A DNA stretch of 64,000 nt from NCBI RefSeq assembly GCF_026210795.1, contig NC_089429.1:1860001-1924000 (forward strand), written 5' to 3'. A program made the translations under genes and the position numbers. Origin of the DNA: Rhizophagus irregularis (Eukaryota; Glomeromycota; Glomeromycetes; Glomerales; Glomeraceae). Within the stretch, counting starts at the first letter, position 1. Each line of letters opens with the position of its first letter. The notes beneath the pieces are model-generated. The model made no database searches, was not told the origin of the DNA, and saw only the letters and a list, made by a program, of their open reading frames with translations. Positions 33,761-44,497 of the stretch are shown piece by piece.

Positions 33761-35416
33761 TTAATAAGTTTCATTTATAAAATCATAAATATCAATAAAC
33801 AAATCAAAATATTTTAAAATTTGAATATCATGTAATTGAAATTCCTTTACTTTATCTTTCTGAAAAAACAAATCTTCATTTCTTCCATGAAAAGTTTCTG
33901 AAACAGCCAAATACTTAACCTTTTTCTTTTTCATAATATATTCTTTTATATAAGAGAAAATATCTCCACTTTCTTCTTTTCTTATATTTCTGATTAACAA
34001 TTTTTTAATAAAAGTATTTTGAGAATTTTTTAAGAATACTTCCAGATCACTTGTATTAATTGTAAGGCAAAGATACATATATTCTAATTTAATAGGAAGA
34101 ATTTGTCCTAGATTTTTCAATATAATTGAACTATAATCAACATTAAAAGCATCAATTATAAGATAACTGAGGTTTTGCGTAATATTTTCAATTAAACTTA
34201 ATAATAAATAAATACTCTGATTATCCAGCCTAATAGGACCCAAATATTTAATTTTACTACAATATTTCATAATTAATTGTAGTAATTGTTGTGATTCATC
34301 GTTACTAATTCCAAAATTTTCTAAATAATCGCCAGACTTTTGTATTAATCGTTCTAATGATTCATCAACTTCACCCAGAAATCCCAGAAATAAGGATTTC
34401 AATTTAAATGGTTTAGTAATATTATTAATCTGTTGAATAAATTTTGAATCTAGAGAATAACAATAAATAATATGAATTGATTCTAAAACATTCAGGTGAT
34501 TGAAAGCTTCACTTAAAACAACTATATTACCAAAATCAATATGATAAAATATGATTGTGTTTAATGTATTTGAACAATTAGAGTGTTTTAATGATAATAG
34601 CGAATGGTGTAAAGGGAATTCGCTATAACCAAATAAAATCTTTTTGAGATTTTCTTGGGAACTAATTATTTGTGCTAAGCACTTTTCAGTTGGATAATTT
34701 TCAACATATGATGGAAATAGAAAGTGGAGTGATGAAATTGAATTGCAATTAGAATAAAGAAAAGTTGAAAATCTTGTTATGTTATTAGTTATTGTATTAA
34801 AATCGAGTTTAAAACTTTTAATATTATAAATGAAATTCGGATTTTGTAAAATTAATTCAAAAATCTCATCAAAATATTCAAATTCTTTATGATTAAACAT
34901 AATAACTTCAAAACTATGTAAGCTCACCCCGTTTTCAATGAATATTAGAAATAATGACCTAATAACTAGTTTTGTAAAGTTTGACATTTGTGAAGATGAT
35001 AAATTTGTATTTTGTATAAAATAGCTGGAATGTTGTTCTTTAGTTGTTGAAGTACTACCAACAGTTACTGCCCACTTTTCAATAAAATTACAAACTTTAT
35101 GTGTATCTAAACGTTGAATGAATCTAGGATAATTAAATAATGTATTTGAAGGAAATAAGTCATTATTAATTATATAATCATTAAATTTTGCTTTATCATC
35201 ATTATTCAAATTATGTAAATAACTTTCAATAAAACGATAATTTTTAGGGGATTTAATTGAAAATGGATCTTCCCATAATAATGGAATTGTTAAACGACAC
35301 CATAATCTATTAACAAATATACACGAATGTAATGTTTTATAATCATAATGAAAATATTGTATAACTTCGTTTATCAACTCAGGTAAATCTCCTGAAAATA
35401 ACTTTGAACATGCCAT
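33761..35416 (-). CDS. F-box/LRR-like protein
   Basis: Intronless, 551 aa from MACSKLFSGD (ATG 35416-35414). F-box residues about 9-52 with CIFVNRLWCRLTIPLLWEDPF, then KNYRFIESYLHNLNNDDK, leucine-rich repeats, and tail IYDFINETY. The open frame continues 58 codons upstream through the conserved module, read there as QQTEFPLRNS, a third frame compared with the paralogues, so the start is placed at MACSK. Predicted SCF substrate receptor. Confidence 0.94.
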   Translation of the reverse strand: MACSKLFSGDLPELINEVIQYFHYDYKTLHSCIFVNRLWCRLTIPLLWEDPFSIKSPKNYRFIESYLHNLNNDDKAKFNDYIINNDLFPSNTLFNYPRFIQRLDTHKVCNFIEKWAVTVGSTSTTKEQHSSYFIQNTNLSSSQMSNFTKLVIRSLFLIFIENGVSLHSFEVIMFNHKEFEYFDEIFELILQNPNFIYNIKSFKLDFNTITNNITRFSTFLYSNCNSISSLHFLFPSYVENYPTEKCLAQIISSQENLKKILFGYSEFPLHHSLLSLKHSNCSNTLNTIIFYHIDFGNIVVLSEAFNHLNVLESIHIIYCYSLDSKFIQQINNITKPFKLKSLFLGFLGEVDESLERLIQKSGDYLENFGISNDESQQLLQLIMKYCSKIKYLGPIRLDNQSIYLLLSLIENITQNLSYLIIDAFNVDYSSIILKNLGQILPIKLEYMYLCLTINTSDLEVFLKNSQNTFIKKLLIRNIRKEESGDIFSYIKEYIMKKKKVKYLAVSETFHGRNEDLFFQKDKVKEFQLHDIQILKYFDLFIDIYDFINETY

Positions 35417-35485
35417 ATTAAATGAAAAAAAAGGAAGCATGTCGAAATTAAAAATTACGTCATATATGGTAAATTTATCGTACGA

Positions 35486-35556
35486 ATTTCGGAGCGGAAA
35501 TTCCGTTTGTTGCACAAAATCCTGTATTTGCACATGATCACTACTAGTACATGATC
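35486..35556 (-). promoter_or_regulatory. Conserved F-box upstream module
   Basis: On the minus strand GCAACAAACGGAATTTCCGC then TCCGAAATTC (35513-35484), preceded by two GATCATG words (35532-35557). The core lies 69-97 nt before the ATG at 35416. Confidence 0.75.
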
Positions 35557-35590
35557 TGCTTGCTTCTATATAAAGAATATTGAGCGACAA

Positions 35591-36423
35591 ATATCAACTC
35601 TAAATCCGAAAAATGATATCACCGAACATTGTCTGGCTTATCTTCAAAATACGCACTTTTCTTCAAAAAAAGAGACGTTGCAAAAAGTACTAGGGAAAAA
35701 AAGACTAAAAACAGCTGGCCATTTCCGAAGGATTAATTTCCTCGCCTAGAAGGACGATTTCGTATTCTATTCCTTTAGTCTTCGGGTTGGTTTTCGAAAT
35801 TTTTTGGCTTCTGAAGGCGCAGAAAAAATATCATCACGTTTTCTGGACAAAAAAAAAATATTTTTTGGGGATAGTGAACCAATGAGGATGTTAGTAGATG
35901 AGGTGATTTTGCAGATCAGGAAGTTCGGAATAAATTAACCCGTCGTTAAACAACAATAAAAAATTTGCACTTTGTGACGTCACTTGACGATCATTAGATG
36001 TGTGGACGAACGAGAACTTCTACCATTGGGGAGATAGGAAAGGAGAAGGAATTATTCCATGCGCCTATGCTTGACAGGTGATGTATGAGACTTCATTATT
36101 CATTAGTAGAAATTTGGCGAAAAAAATAGTTTTTTCCGTTGTTTTGTGTTTATGTATGTTATTTTTTTAGCCTTTTTGTTCTTACTTGTAATAAGATAGA
36201 TATAGATTACATTGGTTTAGTTCTAGATAGGTAGTTAGAATGGTTAGTTATCTTCTTTCCAACATGATGCTTAACATAATTTCAAATAGGTGAGGCCTTA
36301 ATAAATAATTAATTGTTCAGAAAGTTTAGACATTTAATTTTATTAATCTGTTATTAGTACGCAAATCAAGAGTCATTCAACTGACGTAAGAAGAAACTTG
36401 TTTGTGTCACATGATCAAACAAA
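35591..36423. other. Less AT-rich intergenic stretch
   Basis: No gene. Base composition is more mixed than nearby, and it holds a CRE-like palindrome TGACGTCA near 35976. It could be divergent promoter DNA for the genes on both sides or an unrecognised repeat. Confidence 0.45.
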
Positions 36424-36478
36424 TGATCAGCTGATCTGTTGTGTTCAAATATCGCGGGGAATAAGAATTATGGAAATT
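36424..36478 (+). promoter_or_regulatory. TGATCAGCTGATC palindrome and diverged upstream module
   Basis: TGATCAGCTGATC at 36424-36436 followed by GTTGTGTTCAAATATCGCGG and GGAAATTCCGAAAA, 68-122 nt before the ATG at 36546. It resembles the region at 44383-44430 upstream of the sister gene. Confidence 0.55.
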
Positions 36479-36545
36479 CCGAAAACTTTATAATTTTTTT
36501 TGAAATTTTTAAAAACATCATAATATCCCTTTTTCTTTTTCAAAT

Positions 36546-38150
36546 ATGGCATGTTCAAAAATATTTTCAGGAAATCTGCCTGAATTAACAAGTAAAATTA
36601 TGCAGAATTTTCAAGAAGATTTTTCGACATTACATTCATGTGTTTTAGTTAGTAGGTCATGGTGTCGTTTGGCAATTCCATTATTGTGGGAGGACCCATT
36701 TTATAAGTATCTTCCTAAAAATTATCATTTTATTGATATTTACTTAGATAAATTAAAGAAAGATGACAAAGTAAAATTAAATGAATATGGAATTATTACA
36801 GATTTATTTCCCTCAAATACATTATTTAATTATCCTAAATTTATTAAATGTTTAAATATAAAAAATACTGTTTCTTCCATTAAAAATTGGATTGAAAATG
36901 CAAAAGTTTCATCTTATGATAAAGATTTGAAATTGTCAAATTTTATTTTTTTTTCATTAATCAAAGTATTTATTGAAAATGAAGCTAGTTTACATACTTT
37001 TGAAGTTCAATATATTTTTAATAGTGATTATTTTAAATCCTCCTTTCAACTAATCCTACAAAATCCAAATTTCATTTGTAACGTTAAAGACCTAAAATTT
37101 GATTTTCGCAGATTAACTAGTAATTTATTGTCATCACTAAAATGTTTTTATTCTAATTGTAAATCAATTTCATCACTTTATATTTATTCTTTGATAGAAA
37201 ATTATGCTGTAAAAGATTTATCTAAAATAATTCATTCACAACAAAACCTTAAAAAGATTTGTTTTGATTCTGAAATTTGTATTTTAAAAAGTTTAAAGAA
37301 TTCCAATTGTTCAAATACCTTAAAAACGATTATATTTTATGGAATTGATTTCGAGAATTTGAAATTTGATTTTAATGAGATATTTGAACAATTAAATGTT
37401 TTAGAGTCTATTCATATTCTTTATTGCTCTTCTCCTTTAAATTCTACCATTATTCAACAAATTGTTAATTTAACTAAACCATTTAAATTGAAATCCTTAT
37501 TTATAGATGAATTTTATGCAACACAAATTGAGTCATTAAAATTATTATTACAAAAGTCGGGTAATTATTTGGAAAATATTGGATTTGAATTATCAATGGA
37601 TCATGAAACTGATCTACAATTCATTAAATTGATCAAAATTTATTGTAATAATATTATATTTTTAGAAGTATTTGGATATGGTGATCAAAATATTTTCGCA
37701 TCATTTGATTTAATTAAAAATGTTCAACAAAATCTTAATTATCTTACTATTAATTCTCAATCAAAACTTAGTTCAATTATATTACGAAATTTGAGACAAA
37801 TTCTTCCTAATAGATTAGAATATTTAAGTTTGGATCTTAAATTCAGTATAAACGATTTGGAAGTGTTGTTTAAAGATACTAAAAATGTTTTTATTAGGAA
37901 ATTATTAATCATAAATAGGCAAGAAAGCGATGACATTTTACCTTGCATTAAGAAATATATTATGAAAGAAAAAAGGGTCGCATATTTAGCTGTAAAGGTT
38001 TTTTTTATTTCCTCTAATAGAGTAACAACTATAAAGGATCTTTTTCATTCAAAGGATGAAGTAGAAGAGTTTAAACTTTATGATATTCAAGTTACAAATT
38101 ATGATGTTTCACGCATTCAAGTTTGTAAATTTATAAATGAAATGTATTAG
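36546..38150 (+). CDS. F-box/LRR-like protein, subgroup 2
   Basis: Intronless, 534 aa from MACSKIFSGN. F-box about 9-52 (SCVLVSRSWCRLAIPLLWEDPF), then the subgroup block KNYHFIDIYLDKLKKDDK and VKLNEYGIITDLFPSN, which pairs it with the gene at 44.5 kb and the pseudogene at 15.4-16.5 kb. Leucine-rich region to tail VCKFINEMY. Predicted SCF substrate receptor. Confidence 0.94.
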   Translation: MACSKIFSGNLPELTSKIMQNFQEDFSTLHSCVLVSRSWCRLAIPLLWEDPFYKYLPKNYHFIDIYLDKLKKDDKVKLNEYGIITDLFPSNTLFNYPKFIKCLNIKNTVSSIKNWIENAKVSSYDKDLKLSNFIFFSLIKVFIENEASLHTFEVQYIFNSDYFKSSFQLILQNPNFICNVKDLKFDFRRLTSNLLSSLKCFYSNCKSISSLYIYSLIENYAVKDLSKIIHSQQNLKKICFDSEICILKSLKNSNCSNTLKTIIFYGIDFENLKFDFNEIFEQLNVLESIHILYCSSPLNSTIIQQIVNLTKPFKLKSLFIDEFYATQIESLKLLLQKSGNYLENIGFELSMDHETDLQFIKLIKIYCNNIIFLEVFGYGDQNIFASFDLIKNVQQNLNYLTINSQSKLSSIILRNLRQILPNRLEYLSLDLKFSINDLEVLFKDTKNVFIRKLLIINRQESDDILPCIKKYIMKEKRVAYLAVKVFFISSNRVTTIKDLFHSKDEVEEFKLYDIQVTNYDVSRIQVCKFINEMY

Positions 38151-39159
38151 TTATTTATATTTATACGTAAACAAGATTATATATTCAAATTTATTTAACA
38201 AAATTTTATCGCTGTGGAATTGATATAAATGTAACATTGCAGTACGAGATCTAGAAGCTGAATCTGGAAGATAACTTATAAAACCTTTACTTATGCAACA
38301 AAATAACTAATTTTTAATGCATTATTAGCTTATGTATTAACAAATAAGTCATCCAAAGAATAAAATATTATGTAATAGTAACTATCATTATGTAACAGTA
38401 TGTATTTTTCCTTCTTTTTTTCTTATTATTAAATTATTAGAAGTCCTACAATCGAATAAAGTAATATTTTATTAACAATCGTAGGATTATTATAACTAAT
38501 ATAAGTTATTGTGATGGTTCAACGATAGTATATAAAAATATAAGTAGGTATTTATATGATATTTTCATTTGATGTTAAAACTTATTGAATAACAAATTTA
38601 AATTAAAAAACTAATTTATAATTGCAAATATATTTTATAGCAAAAAATATCAATCATCGAAATCAACATTATTCCAATAGTCTAACCAATAACTATTATT
38701 TAATATTCATTTTAAAATCATTTTGTAATCATTGCTTATCAAGATGCAAAATTTATCCCATTCCTTTTTTTGAAAGATAAAATTTGGTTACTAGTTTGAA
38801 AGCCTTAAAGGCAACGTTAAATTCAACATCATACTTATATTTTAGTTAAAGCGAATGAGGCGCACTTTAGATTCTTACTTCTTAATCAAATTTTGTAATA
38901 TCAATTATTGATTGAGCCAATCAATTATTAATCAATCCCGAATTATCAGCTTCAATCAAAATTGAATGGATTTCATGCAAAAAAAAAACTTTTTCTAAAC
39001 TAACAGTTATAGAAAAAAAATACATAGAAAATATCCTTCAATTTTTTTAATTTAGAAGATTAGATGATCGGTATGATTTTTAAATATGATACTATTTTAA
39101 TATTAAAATTTTTAACAAGAATAATAAACGTAAATACCTAAACATATTACACCAACTCA
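38151..39159. other. Gene-free AT-rich stretch
   Basis: 3' flank of the F-box gene; short direct repeats such as attatgtaatagtaactatc and attatgtaacagtatg near 38370. No coding signal. Confidence 0.5.
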
Positions 39160-39420
39160 AAATACTAAAAAATCAATAATGGCATCTGAGTCTATATAGA
39201 TTTGATACTGCAAGTATTTGGAAGTACTGTCAAAGCAGTCACGATTGCCATTACTTCTGCCTTGGTGGAAAAAGGTAAGAATGCAATGTTTCCTTTGAAT
39301 ATTGGATGGTTGAGTTAGTATATTCTGTTTCAATCCATCCAAAATCATTTACAAGATATCGTTGCAATCTGTTTAACTGTACCATCAGTATAAGGCTAAG
39401 GGAATCAGCGTTGCGCATAC
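39160..39420 (-). pseudogene. RNase H relic of a LINE-type retrotransposon
   Basis: Minus-strand blocks: a degenerate DGTVKQIA-like segment near 39390, then NDFGWIETEYTNSTIQYSKG and NIAFLPFSTKAEVMAIVTAL (with the Glu of the KAE motif), then, after a frameshift, QIYIDSDAIIDFL with the final catalytic Asp. The order D ... E ... D with the STKAE / IYTDS spacing is that of RNase H domains in non-LTR retrotransposons. A stop and a frameshift make it dead. Such a LINE would be a candidate source of machinery for the SINE at 21 kb (inference). Confidence 0.65.
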
Positions 39421-39805
39421 AAAACATTTGAAGAATTTTTTTCTAAATTAAACGGCGTTAATGGTGATATTATATTTAATTTTTATTGGCAATTATGTTT
39501 CTAATAAAACATATGGCTATATAAAAAGAGTTAGTAAGAAGGTTCTAAATTAATGTTGCTAGTACAGATTGTATAGTTTCATCACTAGGTATAGTAGACG
39601 TTGATTCGGTATGAAAGTCGATGGATTAGTACGTAACCACCTATATATATTTTTTAGCAGCTTGTGCTCAACAGCTGATTGGTAACATTTAATACAATAC
39701 ATTGATACATTATTAGTATACTTTAATTTTATCAAGTAAATAGTGTAACTTTATTTATTGTAATAATAATATAAAATAATCTAAATTACATACTATAATA
39801 TATAG
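39421..39805. other. Intergenic
   Basis: AT-rich 3' flank of the minus-strand F-box gene; nothing recognisable. Confidence 0.5.
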
Positions 39806-41458
39806 TTAATAAGTTTCTTTTATAAAATCATTAATATCAATAAACAAATCTTTATATTTTAAAACTTGAATATCATATAATTCAATTTCCTCTACTTTGT
39901 CCTTCTGGAAAAACCAATCATTTTCTTCATAATGAAACGTTTCTTTAATAGCCAAATATTTAACTCGTTTCTTTTCCACAATAAATTCTTTTATATATGG
40001 GAAAATATCTTGACCTTCTTTTTCCTTTATTCCATTAATTAACAATTTTTTAATAAAATTATTTTGTAAATTTCTTAAGAATATTTCTAAATCATTTGTA
40101 TTAATTCTAAGAATTAAATCCAAATATTCCAATCTAACGGGAAGAATTTGTCCTAAATTTCGTAATATAATTGAACTAGCATCATAATAATGATCATTAT
40201 AGCTAATAACAAAGGGATCAATAAAAAGATAATTAAGATTTTGATTAATAAGTTCAATTAAGTTGAATACTAAATGAATACTCTGACTATTCGGCCAAGT
40301 AGGAACCAAACATTTAATTTTGCTACAATACTTTATAATTAATTGTAGTAATCTTTGTGATCTTGATCTACTGTAAATAAATCCAAGATTTTCTAAATAA
40401 TCGCCAGACTTTTCTATTAATGGCTCTAATAATTCATCGTTTTCATCCATTAAATCCAAAAATAAAGATTTCAATTTAAATGGTTTAATAATATTATTAA
40501 TTTGTTGAGTAAATTTATAATCTATACTATCACAATAAATAATATGAATTGATTCTAAAACATTCAAATAATTAAATACTTCACTTAAAACATCTATTTT
40601 TTCAAAATCAACGAAATAAAATATAATTGAATTTAATGTATTTGAACAATTAGTATTTTTTAATGATAACAATACTAAATTGTCCAAGAATCGACCATTA
40701 CAGTCAAATGAAATTTTTTTAATATTTTTTTGAGATTTAATTATTTGTAATGAAATTTTTTTAATTGTTGAATTATGAAATTTTAAATAAAGTGATGAAA
40801 TTGGATTACAATAATTAGTAGAATCGAGAAATCTAATAAATTTTATTATGTTATTATTTATTATGATATCAAAATAAAATGTTAAACTTTTAATATTATT
40901 AATGAAATTCGGGTTTTGTAAAATTAATTCAATAATCAAATCAAAATATATCATATCAGGATTATTAAATATTTTAACTTCAAAACAATGTAAATTGACT
41001 TCGTTTTCAATGAATATTAGAAATAATGATTTAAACATTAATTTTGTAAAGTTTGACGGTAAATTTCTATTTCGTATGGAGGTTATAAGAGTACTACTAC
41101 CAACGGCTTTAGTCCATCTTTCAATAGATTTACGAACTTTACTTGTATCTAAACGTTGAATGAATCTAGAATAATTAAATAATGTATTTGATGAAAATAA
41201 ATGATAATCAATTTCATAATCATTTAATTTTGCTTTATCATTATCATTCAAATAATGCAAATAAATTTCGATAAAACGATAATTTTTAGGAAATTTCTTT
41301 GAAAAAGGATCTTCCCATAATAATGGGATCGCTATACGAACCCAGAATCTATTAACCAATATACATGAATGTAATGTTTTATAATCATAATGAAAATATC
41401 GTATAACTTTGTCTAATAATTCAGGTAAATCTCCTGAAAATAACTTTGAGCATGTCAT
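39806..41458 (-). CDS. F-box/LRR-like protein
   Basis: Intronless, 550 aa from MTCSKLFSGD (ATG 41458-41456; Thr replaces the usual Ala). F-box about 9-52 with CILVNRFWVRIAIPLLWEDPF: the normally invariant Cys of LWCR is Val here. Then KNYRFIEIYLHYLNDNDK, leucine-rich repeats, tail INDFIKETY. Predicted SCF substrate receptor. Confidence 0.93.
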   Translation of the reverse strand: MTCSKLFSGDLPELLDKVIRYFHYDYKTLHSCILVNRFWVRIAIPLLWEDPFSKKFPKNYRFIEIYLHYLNDNDKAKLNDYEIDYHLFSSNTLFNYSRFIQRLDTSKVRKSIERWTKAVGSSTLITSIRNRNLPSNFTKLMFKSLFLIFIENEVNLHCFEVKIFNNPDMIYFDLIIELILQNPNFINNIKSLTFYFDIIINNNIIKFIRFLDSTNYCNPISSLYLKFHNSTIKKISLQIIKSQKNIKKISFDCNGRFLDNLVLLSLKNTNCSNTLNSIIFYFVDFEKIDVLSEVFNYLNVLESIHIIYCDSIDYKFTQQINNIIKPFKLKSLFLDLMDENDELLEPLIEKSGDYLENLGFIYSRSRSQRLLQLIIKYCSKIKCLVPTWPNSQSIHLVFNLIELINQNLNYLFIDPFVISYNDHYYDASSIILRNLGQILPVRLEYLDLILRINTNDLEIFLRNLQNNFIKKLLINGIKEKEGQDIFPYIKEFIVEKKRVKYLAIKETFHYEENDWFFQKDKVEEIELYDIQVLKYKDLFIDINDFIKETY

Positions 41459-41540
41459 ATTGTCAAACGAAAAGAAAGAGGAGAGAAAAGGATATTTCAA
41501 AATTAGGAAGGTATGTCAAAATATGATAAATTTATTATAT

Positions 41541-41570
41541 AATTTCGGAGCGGCAATTCCGCTGGTTACA
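41541..41570 (-). promoter_or_regulatory. Conserved F-box upstream module
   Basis: On the minus strand TGTAACCAGCGGAATTGCCG then CTCCGAAATT, 83-112 nt before the ATG at 41458. Matches the paralogue modules with a GTT to ATTG change in the spacer. Confidence 0.72.
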
Positions 41571-41594
41571 CATGTTATTTATACAATGATCTGA

Positions 41595-42292
41595 TTATTA
41601 AAAAATATTGTATGACAACTATCGGAATTTCGATCAACCGGTTATGTAACTGTATAAGCCTCCTATTATTTAAACTAGATAGATAATGTATATTTAATTA
41701 AATAAATTTATTTTATATTTTTTATATTTTTAATCTACTGTTTTTTGCGACTATGCTGCTGACATTCACGTGCAAGTTTTTTTGGCATTCTTTGAGAGCT
41801 TTACTATTCATTTTTATTATATATAATTTTATAAAAAATTTTTGTGGCTGATTTATAAGGTTGATGATCCTTTTTGGAATCCCGCAAATAACTGTTGACG
41901 AATGGAAGCAGGGTTACACAATTTAGTACAGGTAATCTGAACGTGACACCACGTGACTGCAACGATTTTATCGAGCGTGACTGCGTGACTTTGATTTGTA
42001 TTTTTTGTTCTAATAAAGCAAAGTTTAAGAACTTTGGACAAATTACTGTATATAAACCTTAGTAATTAAATGAGAATTGTTCAGGAGGTACAGTAAATAT
42101 CTATATAATAAATAAAAGATTGTGTAATCGTTATATTTAGAGTGACCCGTATATGCGTCTGATATATCCGTGTTTTTTAAATTTGTACCATGTTGATTAT
42201 TAATGTAATTAAATTGTTTTTTTAGAAATTAACTTATTAAGTTAATATGCATTATTTATATCCTGGCTAATTAGGAATAAATAAAATTTTAC
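41595..42292. other. Intergenic
   Basis: No supported gene. The patch at 41900-42000 is less AT-rich (gtgacaccacgtgactgcaa) and contains a CACGTG E-box-type palindrome; a short minus ORF there has no family features. Confidence 0.45.
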
Positions 42293-42340
42293 TAGAATCG
42301 GACAAATGATCGGCCGATGGACCGATCATTTCCGATTCTA
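42293..42340. other. 48-bp near-perfect palindrome
   Basis: Arms TAGAATCGGACAAATGATCGG and CCGATCATTTCCGATTCTA around a short centre; one arm has one extra base. Contains GATCGG words also present near the ends of the dimeric element at 48 kb. Could be a tiny transposon derivative or a cruciform-forming site. Confidence 0.7.
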
Positions 42341-42469
42341 AAATAATTCACCCGCCATTTACACATTAGTAAGCATTTTATAGTATATCATCTCATATTT
42401 ATTGTTGAATACTATTTCTTTCGCTTGGTTTTTTTTTCATTTAAAAAAAAATGATCAAAAATTTTAAAA

Positions 42470-42800
42470 AGCTTCAGAACTAAAAGAAAGTTTTCCTTAT
42501 TAGAAAATTTTTTAACAAGGAGATCTTTTTTTTTCGATAGAGAATTTTATTAAAGAAGTTTTTTTTAATAGGAGGGAGTTCTTCTTGATAAAGAATTTTT
42601 TTTTGAGAATTTTTTAATAAGATGAAAATATTTTTAAGGAAAGAATATTTTTTTAACAAGGGTTTTATCGAAAATAATTTTTTTAATAAGGGTATTGAGA
42701 ATTTTGGCTTGAAATTTCGTTAGATCTGTTAGATCTATTTTATAGAATATTTATTGGAAAATTTTATTGGAAAATTTTGTAATTTTAATAAATTTATAAA
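42470..42800 (+). repeat. Solo fragment related to the foldback element's T-rich arm
   Basis: Shares ordered words with 24450-25140: aataggagggagtt, cttgataaagaatt, tattgagaattttggcttga, ttggaaaattttattgg. It shows that the arm sequence of the 23.5-kb element is dispersed in the genome. Confidence 0.7.
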
Positions 42801-42819
42801 TTAATTAGAAAAAATGTAT

Positions 42820-43134
42820 TTGTAACAGCCTGTTATATATCTTATTTGTAACATCCTTTTTTTATTTTTTTTTAATAATAAATTTAATATGTGTTTCACA
42901 AATAAAATTTTTATATGCCAAATTTAATTTGGAAAACTTTTACTTAATGTACTTAAGACAGTTTCATAGACAAAATTTTAAGTTATAAGCAGTTTCTTGA
43001 AATTTTTTAAAAAATTCTTTTGTCTTAGTTACACAACTGATCTTTTGTTTTTGTTTACATTACGCCTGATCTTAAATTTTAATTGGATAAAATTGGGGGT
43101 TGTTACAAATAAGACGCGTAACAGGCTGTTACAA
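42820..43134. mobile_element. MITE with ~33-bp terminal inverted repeats
   Basis: Ends TTGTAACAGCCTGTTA and TAACAGGCTGTTACAA, and the complementarity continues inward through TCTTATTTGTAAC. 315 bp, non-coding, with no convincing target duplication. It sits directly after the solo foldback-arm fragment. Confidence 0.72.
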
Positions 43135-44091
43135 TTAGATTTATCCAATTAATTATTATTTATTTTTAATATATTTATATTGTAAATATAATTTATATCA
43201 TTCTAACATAATTATACTGTAAATATAGCTGTATTATTCTAATATAATCATATTGTAAATTTAATTTGCCATATACTTTTATATTTTAAATTAATATATA
43301 ATTACTATTATCCTTATTGACTAATTATTAACTCTAGTAAATAAACGAAACTATATACCATCTATTAGTTAATTAAATATATATATACATTGAAAGAAAA
43401 TTCTGATTTATATTTAGAAAAATTTAAGTATTATACGATACTAAGTTCATTGGTTCAGGTGAAAAGCAACAGGTTACTATATTTAATTTATATCAAATAT
43501 TACAAGACATATCTGCCGACGGAAGAAACGTAATATTTATTATTTCACAACCTCTAATTTCAATTGCGTTACATGAACATCTTGTGCGGACTAGATAAAA
43601 AAATGTAATACCATTCATAAATACAAATAAACAATGCAAAGTTTAAAGAGATTTATCGTTCTGGTACAGACAAGCCTTTCATGTTATTAAATATAATAAT
43701 TAACTATATTTATTTTTAAAAGTTTTGGCATGCAAAGTTGTAAACACTACTAGTAATTATAAGATTTTGTGTGATTTGATTCTAATATTATAATTTAAAA
43801 AATTTTGGGTAATTATATATTTTTTTCAAGTTAGGCAAATTTTATATTCAAAATCTGAGAGTATGTGACCTTTTTAATACCATATCAATAATAAATTTTA
43901 TTTTAATATTATCCCTATAAAAAATTTTTCAGAAAAATGATCATTTATCGGAGTTTTTTTTTTCAGAATTTTTTATAGGGTGTTAGAACCACCACATTTA
44001 AAGCTTTATTAGAATTATAAGCTAATGAAAAAAATATCTATATATTTTTTGAGTCACATGACTAAAATTTGCATCATACCAAATAAGGATT
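43135..44091. other. Intergenic with short tandem repeat
   Basis: 43155-43262 carries about three ~38-bp copies (tattctaatataatcatattgtaaat-like words). A plus frame of about 55 codons at 43430-43600 (contains YDTKFIGSGEKQQVTIF) is open but has no start or family. Confidence 0.45.
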
Positions 44092-44282
44092 GCACCTCTG
44101 AAATCTGTGACAGGTTATGCCGATCGCGGTGACAGATAACGGGTGACAAATAATTTTTTGGCACGAAAAAAATTCTAAGTCCCTCAGATACTTAGTGTTT
44201 TTGAACTCGTGGCTGCACGTGAACAGGTGACGCGTATACATCACTCCTTCCTATCTCCACCTGTCACAGATTTCAGAAATGC
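44092..44282. mobile_element. 191-bp MITE with 9-bp target-site duplication (Mutator-like size)
   Basis: Perfect 9-bp direct repeats ATAAGGATT at 44083-44091 and 44283-44291 flank inverted ends CTGAAATCTGTGACAGG / CCTGTCACAGATTTCAG starting a few bases in. Non-coding. A 9-bp duplication with such ends suggests a Mutator-like family (inference). It lies 216 nt upstream of the next F-box start. Confidence 0.82.
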
Positions 44283-44382
44283 ATAAGGATTCCGATGTAA
44301 ACTCGCGTTTACTTAAATTAAGATTAGATAGCTGCGGTTATTTAATTATTGCATTGCGATTACACTAATTATAGACATGTCA

Positions 44383-44452
44383 TGATCAGCTGATCCATTG
44401 TGTCTCGGGGGAATAGAAACTCCGAAACATTATATAAATTTTGTTGAAAATT
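44383..44452 (+). promoter_or_regulatory. TGATCAGCTGATCC palindrome and diverged upstream module
   Basis: TGATCAGCTGATCC at 44383-44396, then TTGTGTCTCGGGGGAATAG and AAACTCCGAAAC, 46-115 nt before the ATG at 44498. Parallel to the module at 36424-36478. Confidence 0.55.
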
Positions 44453-44497
44453 TGAAAATTTTAAATCATAATATTCACCCTTTCCTTCTTTTTCAAT

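Noticed and set aside
43430-43600. ~55-codon plus-strand open frame
   Set aside because: No start codon, splice partner or recognisable motif.
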